Below, piece after piece: positions 48,601 to 59,992 of a stretch of 64,000 nt of DNA. The notes below the pieces were generated by a model that was not told the origin of the DNA, did not search any database, and worked only from the letters and a program-made list of their open reading frames with translations. Source of the stretch: Varroa destructor. Lineage: Eukaryota > Arthropoda > Arachnida > Mesostigmata > Varroidae. Made by a program: the position numbers and the translations under genes. Within the stretch, counting starts at the first letter, position 1; each line of letters starts with the position of its first letter. Where the stretch lies: contig NW_019211454.1 of the NCBI RefSeq assembly GCF_002443255.2, positions 25,434,782 to 25,498,781 of the forward strand, written 5' to 3'.

Positions 48601-51600
48601 CTTATATTGCTAAGCATTACCTAGATGTACACGTGGTTACGCACGCGTGTGCATATACATAGATACGATGCTATGATTAGTAGTATATTTTCAAGCGCAC
48701 CTTGGCCGTGTGCAGCTTATCCCCGAAGTCGCAATCAAGCGAATGTTGAACGCCGAGTGTCGGAGTGGATGACGAGAGGCGCTTTTCCCGGCCTCCAGCT
48801 TGTTCGCGTTCACGGTCCGACTCGCGATCTGTCGACGTCTTCGACGGTTTGCGCTCGCGTCCGCCTGGAGGTGCGTCGTTAGCGTTGTCACCAGCGGTGC
48901 AGCGTTCCTGATCTTCTTGAGGTTTCCGAGGTCCGTCAGCACCCTCCTCAGAGTCGGACCTTTTTTCCATACTTGAATTCGTTGAAAGAACCTGCACTCG
49001 AATCAAAGCAGTATTCTTACTTGATTACTACGCATATTCTGACTGCTTTGCTTCTGTTCTTCCTTTCTATGGGCTGTAACGTTCCATCGCGCAGTCAATA
49101 ATTATCTAGATCTATAGTTTAAACATAACATATGACTGGTTATAGTTAGGGTAAATTCTATAGAAATTTCGTAATTGTCGCAGACGTCCAGTAATTAGCT
49201 CCTATCGTGTGTCTTTTTTCAGCACATTACTAACACTTATAAGAGTAATACTGAGGCAGTCAGCCACCAAGTTCTTTGAGCTTGTAAACATCAGACGTTG
49301 GTTGTCAAAGACGGGGGAAGCAGCAAAAAGCAGATCAGGAACCTCCCATTTCGTCTTAATGTGTTTTCTGCCCTAATGTCGTTTAACCGCCTGGGCGTGC
49401 TGTACTAGTAGTTCTAGGAACATAGGTACAGTGTGCGAGGGCAAACGGTTACCTTGGATGGAGAAGCAGTCCCTCCAGTGGAACATCCATCGCTGCCCTT
49501 GTTCGATCGGGTATCGGTGCTGAGGGCCCTCGTCAGAGAAGGGGACACAGGAGAGCGGTCTGTTAGCTGGGGGCTTCTGCACTCTGAGATCGCCTAAAAA
49601 GATAACCGTAGCGAGTCCGGCAAAGATACGAGCATAATAAACATCATCTGCCACCATTTATCATGAAATTTGGTTTGTCCTTAAAAATAATGTGATTTGA
49701 ATTTGCACTCGATGTAGATCCTTCTGTTCTCGGAAAACTTTGTATAGGGGAAGGGGTAGAGAGCGATGCTTGTAGGCACGCTGCACGCGTCGAATTGGAC
49801 GGCCTAAGCTAGAAGAAGAACTGACTGAAAAACTGAGCGGCATCAAAAGTCTACGTTTTGCTTCGCCTGCTAGGTCAACAATCTTTTTGCGATTGCTTAA
49901 GGTCTGCTGACCTTGCCGAGAGAAGCAGAAGGCACGCCGACACCTCGATGCAACTAATCGCAATTACCATATAGGCGAGGTCACTCCTACTTTATGGAAG
50001 AAACTATCAGTGCAGACGCATCAGCCGTCTAAATCAACAATCGAATATCAAACTTTGGTGTTTCAAAGCAAAGATTTGATACCCAAAGCGCGTCCTACAG
50101 TTAAATGCTTTCTGTTAGCGGTGTTTCATTGCTATTTAGCTCATGTCTCTGTCGTTCGTCTATATATATATGAATATAAATGTTGTCTTCTTCTGAAACG
50201 AAGCATTTCGTTTATGTGTGTGACTCTTTTCCTTTTCTGATTAGATCTATCGTTTTCACGTTCCGTAAATCAACAGTTACCTCTTAACGACAGTATTAGA
50301 TATCCTCTACGTCTTGCGGCGTAACATTGCTTTGATAACTTTAGCCCTAATCAATTAATGCCTGCACAACGGTGATAATATCTGCGAAAACTTCCTCAAT
50401 GATGTATCCAATTCGAGTAAATCGAAAGTCTATGTCCTAAATAAAACCGCATATCCTCATGTATGAGGCCGTTCAAATATACCGCGTACGCCGGCTGTAC
50501 ATCCTATATTTTTCAGTCATATACACTAATTCTCTTTCATTTATATTTATTCAACTATAATATATAAGCAAAAGGGCCGCACTTGATTGAAGAACTGTCT
50601 AGGAGGTCGCTTTTGCGAAACTGTTTTTACAGTGTTTTACGGCTGCACTACCATAAAGCATCTATATGCGTAATCAGGCTTCTGCAGCGTTCAGATTACG
50701 TTATTGCATACCTGTGGTTACCCCTTCTCTTTTTTCTGTTACGAGATACAAGGAGCGCACGGACCAAGTAAGCGAATTTGTATGTATGCGTGTGCATGCG
50801 TGCGTACGTGGCTCTTAACAATATAACCCGGGCAGGATGAATCTTTCTCGCCACCCATGACGCCTTGATTGAGAGAATTCTATGAAACGTGCTTTCACTT
50901 TACTTTTGGAAATTATAGAATAATACCAGTTTCGCACATGTTGTCAACGTCCCAACGCTACAATAACACAGTGGACTAGTGGCCTTTGTAGAAACAAAAC
51001 ATGGTTACAGCGTAGTAAAAAATGTCTTTGCGAATATTTCACAATGTATCTTGCAATATCAATCTGTTTAGCTGTACGTTCGATACAACTGAGGCCTGCC
51101 TAGGTAAGCATGCCTCAAAACAGTATCAATTGATCTGGTCGTAGAGAGCGCACTGGGAACGAGATGTCTGATACATCGTGGTGTGGGTTCGGATCCGAGC
51201 AGGGGACCGAGTCCCCCATGCTGGGAGTCAACTGTCTGATGAAGCATTTAACGACGGTGACGGACGTAAAAGTTCTAAAAGCTAATTGCTGCAACAGGTG
51301 ACGACAATATCAGACCTAGAATTCGAAATATTATTTGATTGTAAAGGAAGTTACAATGAAAGGGTAAAATTTGCTGCATCTGCTGATGAAAACGCGAAGC
51401 TTCCGTAGCGGAAAGGTGTGCGCAAGTGTAGCCTTCTTTTACACTGTGCTGAAGTATAAGGTGCGCCCGCAAAAAGCAATACACTCTCAAAAACCTCTAA
51501 TCCATAAAGTAATACGTGGATATTTTCACTGTCAAATGTTATAAAAAGTTTGTACAATTTAGAGCAAAACCATGAACTCGTTACGGCGGAGCGTTATTCA

Positions 51601-54600
51601 GGACACGGCTTTAAAAAATTGCTTCTGAACATGCTTCGACGTAATGATAAGGAAAATGTGGGAAGTACTTGGATGTAGTTTATTCTCGAAAATCTCCTTT
51701 TAAAGCTGTTAAATGTGTTTTATTAATCATTCAGACAATTTCCTGTTACTCAATGTAAATTCTCATAACTAGCACTTCGTTTACGGTTCTGCTGAATTCT
51801 CAAGTTGGTAACTAGTCAGAAAAAAAATATATGTTTTTGTATGGATGAGAGTTGTGGTGATTCAAACGCTTCATTGTCTTTGTCTAAGCATTTGTTCTTT
51901 AGGAAAAGACGAAAGTCAAGTCGTTGGGGAGGAAATAAAGAACTTTTCTGTTATCCAATTTCACCGAAGCTACATTGACCTTGTCAACGAGCAGGAGCAG
52001 ATGAGCGGAGTACGAAGAGCATCCAGTGGATCGGTTCTTTTCTATAATTTGAGGCAAAAGATTGAATTCGTAATGAAAAGATAAAGAAAACTATATTTCC
52101 ATTTTGCTAAACGTAGCTTTTATGAAACGATCGCCTGAAAAGATCAGCTTACGGGGTAAACAAGAAATACTAGTCTTAAGGTCAAAAAGCTATCGGCAAA
52201 TTTTTGGTGTGGTATTCAGCAAATGGACAGGAATCTCAGCGAGTGCTATGAACCTTTAGCGTTTACAAATAATAACGTTTAGAGTATTCCAACATTTTTC
52301 TTAATATATCTTTTATTTATAATAGAATATGAATAAACTCACGTACCGAGTCTTTCTCAATGCAGGGGCTACTTCGGTCGTGGCAGTAGGGATTACTATG
52401 TGGAGAGGCGCCAGCAGGAGACGGCGACTGGGAAGAAGCCGCCAACGAGATGAGAGGCGTCAACGGTTCCACGGACGACCCCGCGTCCTGCAGATGCGTA
52501 GAACTCTCGCGAAGGGACACAGGGGTTTGCTCGCTGACACCAATGATTTCGTGGGTGGTTTCATGTGATAAAAGGCTTGTCGGTGGCCATACAAAATCGC
52601 CTCGGCTACGAAGCGCCAGCGGGGCAGGGACTGCTAGCAAGGTGTCCTGTAAGTCGCGAACGGCCAAGAGCCGTTGGGGCCATGATGTGGCCACCGGGCA
52701 CGACTTAGTACGACCTACCTGCGCTCGACACAAAATAACGAAACGGTCTGGGTAAAATTGCTTAACCCACGCTGGAGCTCTTCATGTACAACTGAAATAT
52801 TTTAAATGACTCATATACGTTCAGGCCTATCTGGCAATATTTGTATCATATGAAAATAAAAAAGCTTCTCTAGGCGTGTGTGAGCAAATAGTGAAGTAAT
52901 TATAAACTGACCTTTTTTGAAGGTTTTGGCGTCTGCTGTTGCTTTGAGGACACATGTTCATTTTCGACCACATTGTCGTCATCATCGTCGTCGTCATCGT
53001 CGTCGTCATCATCCGAAACTGAGGCCAGCGCTCCAGACGTGCTCGAATGATCGCTACTTGAGCTAAGTTCCGTGCAGTAAATATCGATTTTCCGAAAAGA
53101 CACGTAAGTGTATATAGTTTATGAGTAGTCAAAATAACACTGATAATTCTGTATCCTGTAATAAATACTGGCTCCTCAAAAACAGATTTAACTCTGCCTA
53201 AAAAGTAATATGATTAAAGTTAATCAGCCACATGTCAAATGTTACAAAGTAAATCACTTTGTAAATAAGCTCAATTGTCTACCAAAGAAAGGTTAAGTCA
53301 GGTAAAATTCCTACATTGGATGCTATATATCCCTTCGAAGCTATAGACAGTATGCTGCAATAAACAACATCATTTAGCAGTTGGGCAGCAGTTAACGAAA
53401 ACATCTAAGTGATGAGTGAAAATTGATTAGGTTTACCTGGATGATGAACTGGATCGGCAGGTCCCCTCGCTATAACCAGTGTCCCGTGAGCGCACCGACG
53501 ACATGGCCGTTCTTGAGGGTGACAACGCGGGGCTGGTTAATGCGTTCGATAACGAACGACGCACAACTGACGTCGAGCTAACTCCGCGTGTACGCGGACC
53601 GTGGCTTCCCACATGTGGCCCATGCCCCCCTGTGAGCGGTACTCCCCCCTGCGAGTTGGCCGCGTGCATGGCCGACGACGAGCGACCAGAGCCCGCCGTT
53701 GTCTCCTCGCAATGCCCACCCCCGCAACCCGATGATATGCCGGTCGTCCAGCAGCAGCTCGATGATGCCGAGCCACTCATAATGCTCACTTCGTCCCCCG
53801 AGAGCCAGGCTTCATCTGGAACAACGATAGCAACCAATGGACGAATCATGACGATGTATTCTATTAGAAATGTAGTGCTAAAACTACTATAAGCTAAGAT
53901 GTTGCAATTAATACGACCAGCAAAAGCGAGTAAAGTCCATGTAATTATTATATTAAAAAAAACAAGGCCTGTCCTACGTTTATTGTTAATTATAAAAGTA
54001 GCGTTGATAGGTGTAATGAAACTATTATAAAATAACCGAGTAACATGTCTTGAGGCGGATACTTACCGCAGTTACCATAGTATTCAGGCGTTGCATATGG
54101 ATTAGGGTGAGCGTAAAGGGTGGCAACCGACGCCCGCGTCGGGGTGGAGTAGATGTCGACGCTTGTAGAGCGCGTCTTCAGGCGACGCCGCTGGCTGTTA
54201 CTGTCGAGGGTCCCGCCCGACGAATGTTGCGCAGAGTAGCTTCCGGGCAAGCCCTGGAGTGCCGTCTGACTAGGACCGTGGCCCAGAGGCCCGATCGGTT
54301 GCGGGTCGGGCCTTCTTTGAAGTACGCAGCTGGCTTCAAGATCAGGCTGGATCGAGAAGTTCCGTGTAAGGCGGCGCGATTGGCGGCGTAAGCTCGCCCG
54401 CTGCTGCAGCAGGTGGTGCTGGGTAAAAGTGCTACTTCTGCCTGGACCGTCGATTCCTTCTAATTCGATACCGGATTCAGGGTTGGCTAGCTTTGTACTC
54501 TCGATCTCTATAGGGGCTGAAGACTCGAAGTCGCTCGACCTCATCGCTACACGCGAACTGAAATACACAAAATACCATGACATATGAGCCACTAACAAAC

Positions 54601-57600
54601 AAAAGCGAATCCCTAATGGGCTTGGCGGATAGGTATATAATTTAGCCGATATAAGGTGTTGAACAGATGCATGTTGTGAGTACAGAACTTCAAGATATGG
54701 TCATAAGAAGTTTACGACTTTTTATCAGTTAGCGAAACGTAACAGAAGTAAGTTAGGACGTAGCTTAATAAAGCAATGTTTTCGGATTTGTATATGCGCG
54801 AAAATTTGGCAATATTGGTTTTTAAGATATTTGTACTGGGTTCCGTATGATTTAATCATAGCCAAAACATGCTATGAAAACGGAGATTTGAGTCTTTGTA
54901 GCATTCAAGTAATATGTAGATTCAAATTATCAGGTTAGGGATATTAGCCTCGCTCGGTCTGGGCCGAATACACTCCGGTCTGTTTATTGCTTGCTCAGTC
55001 GTTCAACTCTCCCAAGTTCCGGTCGGATCCAGCACAAGTATAGCACCGTTGTTTTTGTCTTTAAAAGAATTTCTCGAAGTTAATGGCTGAAACATGTTTT
55101 ATGTCTGCTTTCATATTTTTCGATTTTGTCAATAGTCTTTAATAGTTTTCAGTCGTTTTTCAAGCTTTAAATAGGGAAAAGCAAGAGCGGTTTGACCTGG
55201 TTAATATAGGTGTTAAGGCAACACAGCAAAAAAACAGTGAAGTAGAGACGTATAATTTAATTCATTAATATTGCGGTAAAAAAAATGTATTACTTTTTAA
55301 TTTTTCTCTCGTATAGCATATCTAATTCGTGTGCTAGTCATCTGACGATGATCTAACGATTTTCCAGGACGAGTTATTTTGGTTTTCTTACGTATTTATC
55401 CGTGCTCGCGCTGACGGACCGCCTAAGGCGAGGGTCGTCGTAAGGCTTTTTCGTCCGTTGCGAAACCGTTACGCACGAGTTATACTAACGGTGTATGCTT
55501 AGTATTAACTTAAAGCCTAGTCCTAAAAATCCTTCTATGCTTTTCGTGAACACTTTATTTTTAGCACTAAATATAATGCAGACTCTTTAATAGTCCATTT
55601 AATTTCCTTAAATAAAACATGGCCGAATATGCTTCTATCGAAGTGCTTGCAAAACACGAAGAACAATTCAGAATGTTTTAAAATGGGCTTTCAAATCGGA
55701 GGTACAAAGGCGAGCAGAGCGCCACAGCGTCTTTACAAGTTGGCCTGTAATCAGTGACGTTGGATCAATACTTTTGTATATTTACAAATCCAGTACCTAA
55801 ATGTGCCTCAAAACGGGCAAACTTGTTATTGCAAACATCAAACGCTCTCACGTTCAAACAACATCTCGCGTATGCCCACTGTAGCTCATTGCGCTAAAAA
55901 TGCTCGTTATCTGTGGGAATTCCTATAACGATGTATCATTCATGCAGAACAAGCTACGTACTCTCCTATACCATTGCAACAGAAACTTAACTTGAAGCGC
56001 GTCAGGGTTTTGTCAACATATTAAAGGGCTGGCCAGATTGTAAGCAGGGTTCAATGCCGTCTGTAAAAACTCTAGATTTGCCCTGCTCTCGTTTTACTTT
56101 GAATATACAGTATTATGTAGATACGTACTTAAACAAAAAAATATTCCACGGTCACCATGTATACCACTGGACACTAGTTCGTCTTCCATAGAATTGCTTG
56201 ACTTTTTGAACGTCATAATCATAGAAGAATTAGCTATAGACAATTAAGTTTCCTAACTGCAAACTAGCAGTTAAGGGGTCTTCTGTTCGTTGTTGCGAAA
56301 ATCTCATCTACGCATGGAATAAAACATCCACAGGAAACGATTTATGCTTCTAAATTCTGGTCTTTTTATGACTGTCGAATCTGGAATTAAATCCGTTGCA
56401 TACTCGCACATGAGTAACAAAGGGTTGCCCCTATAGCTTGTCCTGTAGTTTCGGTATCCCGGGTGGGGCTTAGATTGAACATATTTGAAAAACTGAGCGC
56501 TTACTGTAGTATGACTACAAATTCTTTGCCCGAATTTTTTTAAGCTTAATCGGTCGAAGGTACGATACATACCGAAAGGTCGTTTGCGAAAGTTATGATG
56601 ATAGGCTGGAAAGTGATCTAGAAGTCGGTGCCCGAACAATCCTTTAGCCTTAATAGGTTGCGGACTAGACTGGACTACAAGTTCAAAGATAGATTAACTA
56701 TTTGCTGCTTCAATTATTAAGGCTTGACTTTTGAGCGCTAGAATATGTACTCTGAGCATTTGCTCGATAGTTTTAGTCGGGAAATTAGCATATTTACAGT
56801 TTCCGTTCGATAGCGCGCTGATAATAATCTTATCCACTATTGGCCGGGCCTCGTTTAAGATGATGTTACAAATTTGCTTTTGTGCGTGTGTGCGTATTCG
56901 AAAATAAACCTTATTTTCATAAGTGGTCTATGACCATTACACTTCTTAATTTCGAAAAAATTCGGTGTCAATATGTTTTTCAACTGAAATCATAATAACA
57001 GATCTGACAATTTCTGAATCAAAAAACATTCGACGTTTGTTTTGAATACGATGTGATGGTACTCTCAGTAAAATAATTTTACGTGTTTTTCTTCCTTATT
57101 TTGATAAGAGTGATAACATTCACAAATTTCATAATGTTCGATAGTAACAGAGCTCTCCTATATATTTTCCCTAGTTTCAGCAATATCAGTATAGAAAGTG
57201 TGAAGCAACTAATTTACGACGCATAGATAAATTTACCAGCTGAAACATTATGAACTTAGCTCTAAGTTTTTTAAGGATTAGATTTTTTTAATAAAACCTG
57301 CTCGAGTCTAGACATGGAATGTCTGAGAGCAAACAGGGCAAAGTCCAAGCTGCTCAAGTTTTAGAAAATAGATTTCTTTATATGGACAATAAAAAGTAAC
57401 TTTCATAACTCCTCTTTTAACTGTAACAATAAGGAAGATTTCTTCGCCTTAAGTTAGGCCAGACAGATATCAAACCGTCTTTTTGTGATTAAATGTAACA
57501 CTTATCGAAGCGGTTCTGGCTTTTTACTTGAAAATGAAAAGCTTAAAGCAGCTAATTTTGCATGGAAAATAATCACTTCAGGTTTTGAGTTGGTTATGTA

Positions 57601-59992
57601 CTTACATTCCCCGTGCATGCCATGATACTTGCCAAATTACTTCGATGAAAATCACTTGGGCAGCTAAGAAAACTTAGCGTGTATGTAGGGTCACCCAAAA
57701 AGACCCAAGCCTATATTTTACTCAATTCTCTTTCACGCAAACCAAAGAGGAAATTGATTTGAGCTAGAAAAATAACTTTCATTGTACACAAAAATTCTAC
57801 AATATTTATAGTTGCTAGAGCAAAAGAGCTGAAGTAAGAGACGGCAGCGGTTCGCGCGTCGTAACAGCAGCGAACATCGTTGCGATAAGTTAATTCCCCA
57901 AACGATAAAGCTTTCTTTATTCCTTGGGGAATCAACTTTAACTAGCATATAACTCTATTTGCCCTCGTCTGCGCGAGTAGTTCGATCGAGTGGCATATCA
58001 GTACTACGTCTAGGAAGTATAGAAATTCGTACTGTATATACATGCATATGTATAATGTGAAAAAATTTGGTGTCAATTAAAAAGCCACGATTTGAAGGCC
58101 AATTAGACTTTAACTCGAGTAGATCGTTTGAGAATGGTAGAAAATGAGGTAATGCCCATGTTGTTCTGACTCGTTCAAAATCAGTAAGCAATATATAGGT
58201 ATAGGTGAATGCAGGGAACGTTTACGTACTTGTGAATGTTGAGGTCAGACGAATGATCCGGATCCCGATGAGGATCATAGCACACTTCACGACCATAACT
58301 CTGCTGGGACACAAGTTTTTGTTAGGCTTTAAACTCAAAAAACAAAGTAGTATAACTTCAAAGACATTTAAGTTATGCTCTTAACTATAAAAAAAAAAAA
58401 AAAAAAAATGTTGAGATTTCAGCACAGACTAGTGGTAGAATGACTATTAAATGTATAAAGTACACAATATTTTCTTTCTTTTTTGCAGCGTAGCACACAT
58501 TATAGACCTTGCTAGTGAGACGACTGTGTTAGGCAGCGTATATTTTAGGTATCGAGTCTGTCTGTATTATAATTGCGGCAGAACACGCTAGCAGGATCAA
58601 TAGTCTCTACAATGCAGTATCATGTAGACGTGCATATATATATTGCAGGAAACATGCAGTAAGGGCATTCTCGAGTGTAGTAGGAGCAGACATTGACAAT
58701 CAGTTTTATTTTCCAGGCGCCAACAAACTACAATTGACAAACAGATATCGATATGCTGTGAATAGGTCTTCGAGTCAGGTCGGGCAATTAGCTTGCCCCG
58801 TTTCTAAATGAGCTGTTCGGTGATGCACTCTAGAAATCTACGGTTAAATCGAACTACTGGCTACCAACTCTTCAGACTTCATCAGACATTAAGCTAACTT
58901 CGTGTGAACGACTAGAGGACCTGGTTGGCTTTTGTGCTTCTACCTTCGGGCAGATACGCCATCTGCGCTGCCGTAAGCAGTTATAGCTTGCGTTGTTCAA
59001 AAATGCCGTAGCACACATCCGCAGAAGTATTGTTTCCTAGAACACCAAATGTACATAGGTCTTGTCCTAAAAGTGTTTACGTGAGTGACGGCTGAAATAG
59101 GATGTGATGTAGCCGAGCTCTCGTCTCTGCTGCTTTTCAATAGCTAATTGTAGAAAACGTGCAGTTTCAAATATGTGCTTTTAGGCTCTTTAGAAAGCTG
59201 TTTACGAGGACACATCCATCGCAATGTATCGGCGGCAGCAGCAGCAGCAGCAGCTGTTATTGTCGCTGCTGTTATTTGTGCCAGAGGAAACTGTTCGTAT
59301 CATTTCTCACCAGATCGAACCGGTGACGATACTGCTGATGGCCTTGGTGATGCTGTAGCGGTGGTTGGCTTCCCGTTGTCAGCTGCTGGAGCAAGCGGTG
59401 GTGAGCTGGACTCGACCAATTATCCCCGTGAAGCTCGCTGTGAAGTTGCGCCAGTTGCGTATGTAATCGGCCGCTGCCGCCATGTACTGGAACTGCAGCA
59501 CTGCTGCCGTATTGCCGTTGAGTCACCTTCCGTTCAGCGCTTTCTCGTTCCCGATCAGACAGTGTATGATGTTGGTGAGCGAACGTATTCCGCCGTTGGT
59601 GACGGTATGACCTCGATGCCGGACGTTGTGGACTGTCTTGTTCACTTACCCGATTGTTGACGTACAGCTGCTTCCTGACTCTGCGCACTTGGTCCTCGTT
59701 CAGCCACCCCTCGTGGATATCACACTGTATCACATGAATAGAAAGTAGTCTAAATGTTGAGCGTCGATAAACATATCGAATAAAGGATGTCTGATGCGTA
59801 AACCACTAGGATATGTAAGCCTTGCCACGCTTTTATATCAATCACATGGTGCCTAATTGTATTTAACTTGACATGGTTGTCACATGTGCTTTGATCTGCT
59901 GACCGTCGCCTATTGTTCTATATTGAACATACCTTCTTCAGATTACTTACATTCAGATTGCAGCTTCTCCATTGGTAGCGAGCTGGTGAGCC
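45464..59992 (-). CDS. Large Ser-rich protein with C-terminal ankyrin repeats (13 exons seen, 5' incomplete; span includes introns)
   Basis: Thirteen minus-strand exons with GT-AG borders join without a stop into 977 codons plus TAA. N-terminal part: RYQWRSCNLN-CDIHEGWLNEDQVRRVRKQL, not recognised. Residues about 45-340 are Gln/His/Ser-rich and basic with RRQSRRLTRNFS-type phosphosite-like motifs; about 342-785 is Ser/Thr/Pro-rich with a 13-Asp run at 484-496 and a charged Glu/Arg/Ser stretch. Residues about 808-965 hold four to five ankyrin repeats, with classic GWTPLHLAAANGHTDIVK, GYTSMHVAAMNGN and GFTPLHLATLNNHADCVKTL cores. The C-terminus is TQFEKYRKAGKA. No kinase, SH3, transmembrane or other domain is visible. 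Ankyrin repeats bind proteins and the rest looks disordered, so a scaffold role is likely (inference). MYPT, ASPP, KANK and DGK were considered and do not fit. The start codon is upstream of 59992. Confidence 0.88.
46430..46605 (-). CDS. Ankyrin gene, exon l (third and fourth ankyrin repeats)
   Basis: A 176-base exon, acceptor CGTTAACAG and donor GTACGT. It encodes YLCSEGAHIRALDPTGYTSM, HVAAMNGNEPCLQVLLKMGA and DVDNEASDGFTPLHLATL. Confidence 0.93.
47300..47320. repeat. 8-bp perfect hairpin in an ankyrin-gene intron
   Basis: GACAAGGC and GCCTTGTC are separated by TCAGG in the intron between exons k and l, with partial extension of pairing outside. Confidence 0.6.
47740..47809 (-). CDS. Ankyrin gene, exon k (second ankyrin repeat)
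   Basis: A 70-base exon, acceptor GCTGGTTTCAG and donor GTCAGC. It encodes TVDERGWTPLHLAAANGHTD then IVK, a textbook ankyrin TPLH repeat. Confidence 0.92.
48132..48286 (-). CDS. Ankyrin gene, exon j (first ankyrin repeat)
   Basis: A 155-base exon, acceptor CGGCTACAG and donor GTGAGT. It encodes PEIDEGDYGIGPTYKKMSEA, then the first ankyrin repeat SIHDAAKTGDLHVIKLLIRR. The polypyrimidine tract lies about 60 bases upstream with no AG between, typical of a distant branch point. Confidence 0.88.
48701..48991 (-). CDS. Ankyrin gene, exon i
   Basis: A 291-base exon, acceptor GAGTGCAG and donor GTGCGC, phase 0 at both ends. It is strongly charged (MEKRSDSEEGADGPRKPQED; DRESDREREQAGGREKR), then RLSSSTPTLGVQHSLDCDF. 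Confidence 0.87.
49453..49593 (-). CDS. Ankyrin gene, exon h
   Basis: A 141-base exon, acceptor ATCTTTTTAG and donor GTAACC. Phase with its neighbours selects the frame AISECRSPQLTDRSPVSPSL, ending GGTASPSK. Another frame is also open but out of phase. Confidence 0.8.
51130..51275 (+). mobile_element. tRNA-derived SINE-like repeat, copy 2
   Basis: B-box-like GGTTCGGATCC (51186-51196) preceded by GGTCGTAGAGAGCGCACTGG (A-box-like) and followed 51 bases later by TTTAACGACGGTGACGGACG (from 51247), 20 of 23 bases identical to copy 1 over the shared block. It lies in the 2.75-kb intron between ankyrin exons g and h, in antisense orientation to that gene. Confidence 0.45.
52347..52718 (-). CDS. Ankyrin gene, exon g
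   Basis: A 372-base exon in phase 0 at both ends, acceptor GAGCGCAG and donor GTACGT. It starts VGRTKSCPVATSWPQRLLAV and is rich in Ser, Pro and Leu (SSQSPSPAGASPHSNPY). Confidence 0.85.
52912..53062 (-). CDS. Ankyrin gene, exon f with poly-aspartate
   Basis: A 151-base exon, acceptor GAACTTAG and donor GTCAGT. It encodes SSSDHSSTSGALASVS, 13 consecutive Asp from mixed GAT/GAC codons, then NVVENEHVSSKQQQTPKPSK. Mixed codons show that the acidic run is kept at the protein level rather than being a young slippage repeat. Confidence 0.85.
53437..53815 (-). CDS. Ankyrin gene, exon e
   Basis: A 379-base GC-rich exon, acceptor CGTTGTTCCAG and donor GTAAAC. It encodes DEAWLSGDEVSIMSGSASSS, a Gly/His/Ser-rich middle and SLSNALTSPALSPSRTAMSS. 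Long antisense open frames here are shadows. Confidence 0.85.
54067..54557 (-). CDS. Ankyrin gene, exon d
   Basis: A 491-base exon, acceptor TGTATTTCAG and donor GTAAGT. It encodes SRVAMRSSDFESSAPIEIES, then a basic Ser/Arg stretch (RRQSRRLTRNFS), RRRLKTRSTSVDIYSTPTR and a Tyr/Pro-rich end (NPYATPEYYGNC). Likely disordered with phosphosites. Confidence 0.88.
58230..58303 (-). CDS. Ankyrin gene, exon c
   Basis: A 74-base exon encoding QSYGREVCYDPHRDPDHSSD then LNIH, with donor GTACGT. The acceptor is a CAGCAG tandem, so the first Gln may be included or skipped. Confidence 0.8.
58389..58408. repeat. Poly-A run
   Basis: Twenty consecutive A within the intron between ankyrin exons b and c. Confidence 0.95.
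59311..59724 (-). CDS. Ankyrin gene, exon b
   Basis: A 414-base exon, acceptor TGATACAG and donor GTGAGA. It starts CDIHEGWLNEDQVRRVRKQL and becomes rich in Arg, Gln, His and Ser (GHQQYRHRF near the end). The antisense strand also has a 161-codon open frame, a shadow of this composition. Confidence 0.88.
59951..59992 (-). CDS. Ankyrin gene, exon a (first seen, 42 bases)
   Basis: Strong acceptor (TTTTCTCTTACTTATAG) and strong donor (GTAAGT). Only one of the three frames is compatible with the next exon; it reads GSPARYQWRSCNLN. It has no in-frame ATG, so an earlier exon must exist. Confidence 0.75.

Noticed and set aside
49373..49657. Alternative frame of ankyrin exon h (PFSDEGPQHRYPIEQ and so on)
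   Set aside because: Open across the exon but out of phase with both neighbouring exons; the phase-0 frame fits the Ser/Pro-rich context.
51130..51200. Functional tRNA gene
   Set aside because: It has a B-box-like word, but the T-arm and acceptor stems do not pair; better explained as a SINE head.
52329..52755. Overlapping plus-strand open frames
   Set aside because: Antisense shadows of ankyrin exon g.
53479..53892. 137-codon plus-strand open frame
   Set aside because: Antisense shadow of ankyrin exon e. No start context or domain.
59175..59660. 161-codon plus-strand open frame
   Set aside because: Antisense to ankyrin exon b, which has splice sites and correct phase; the open frame follows from its composition.
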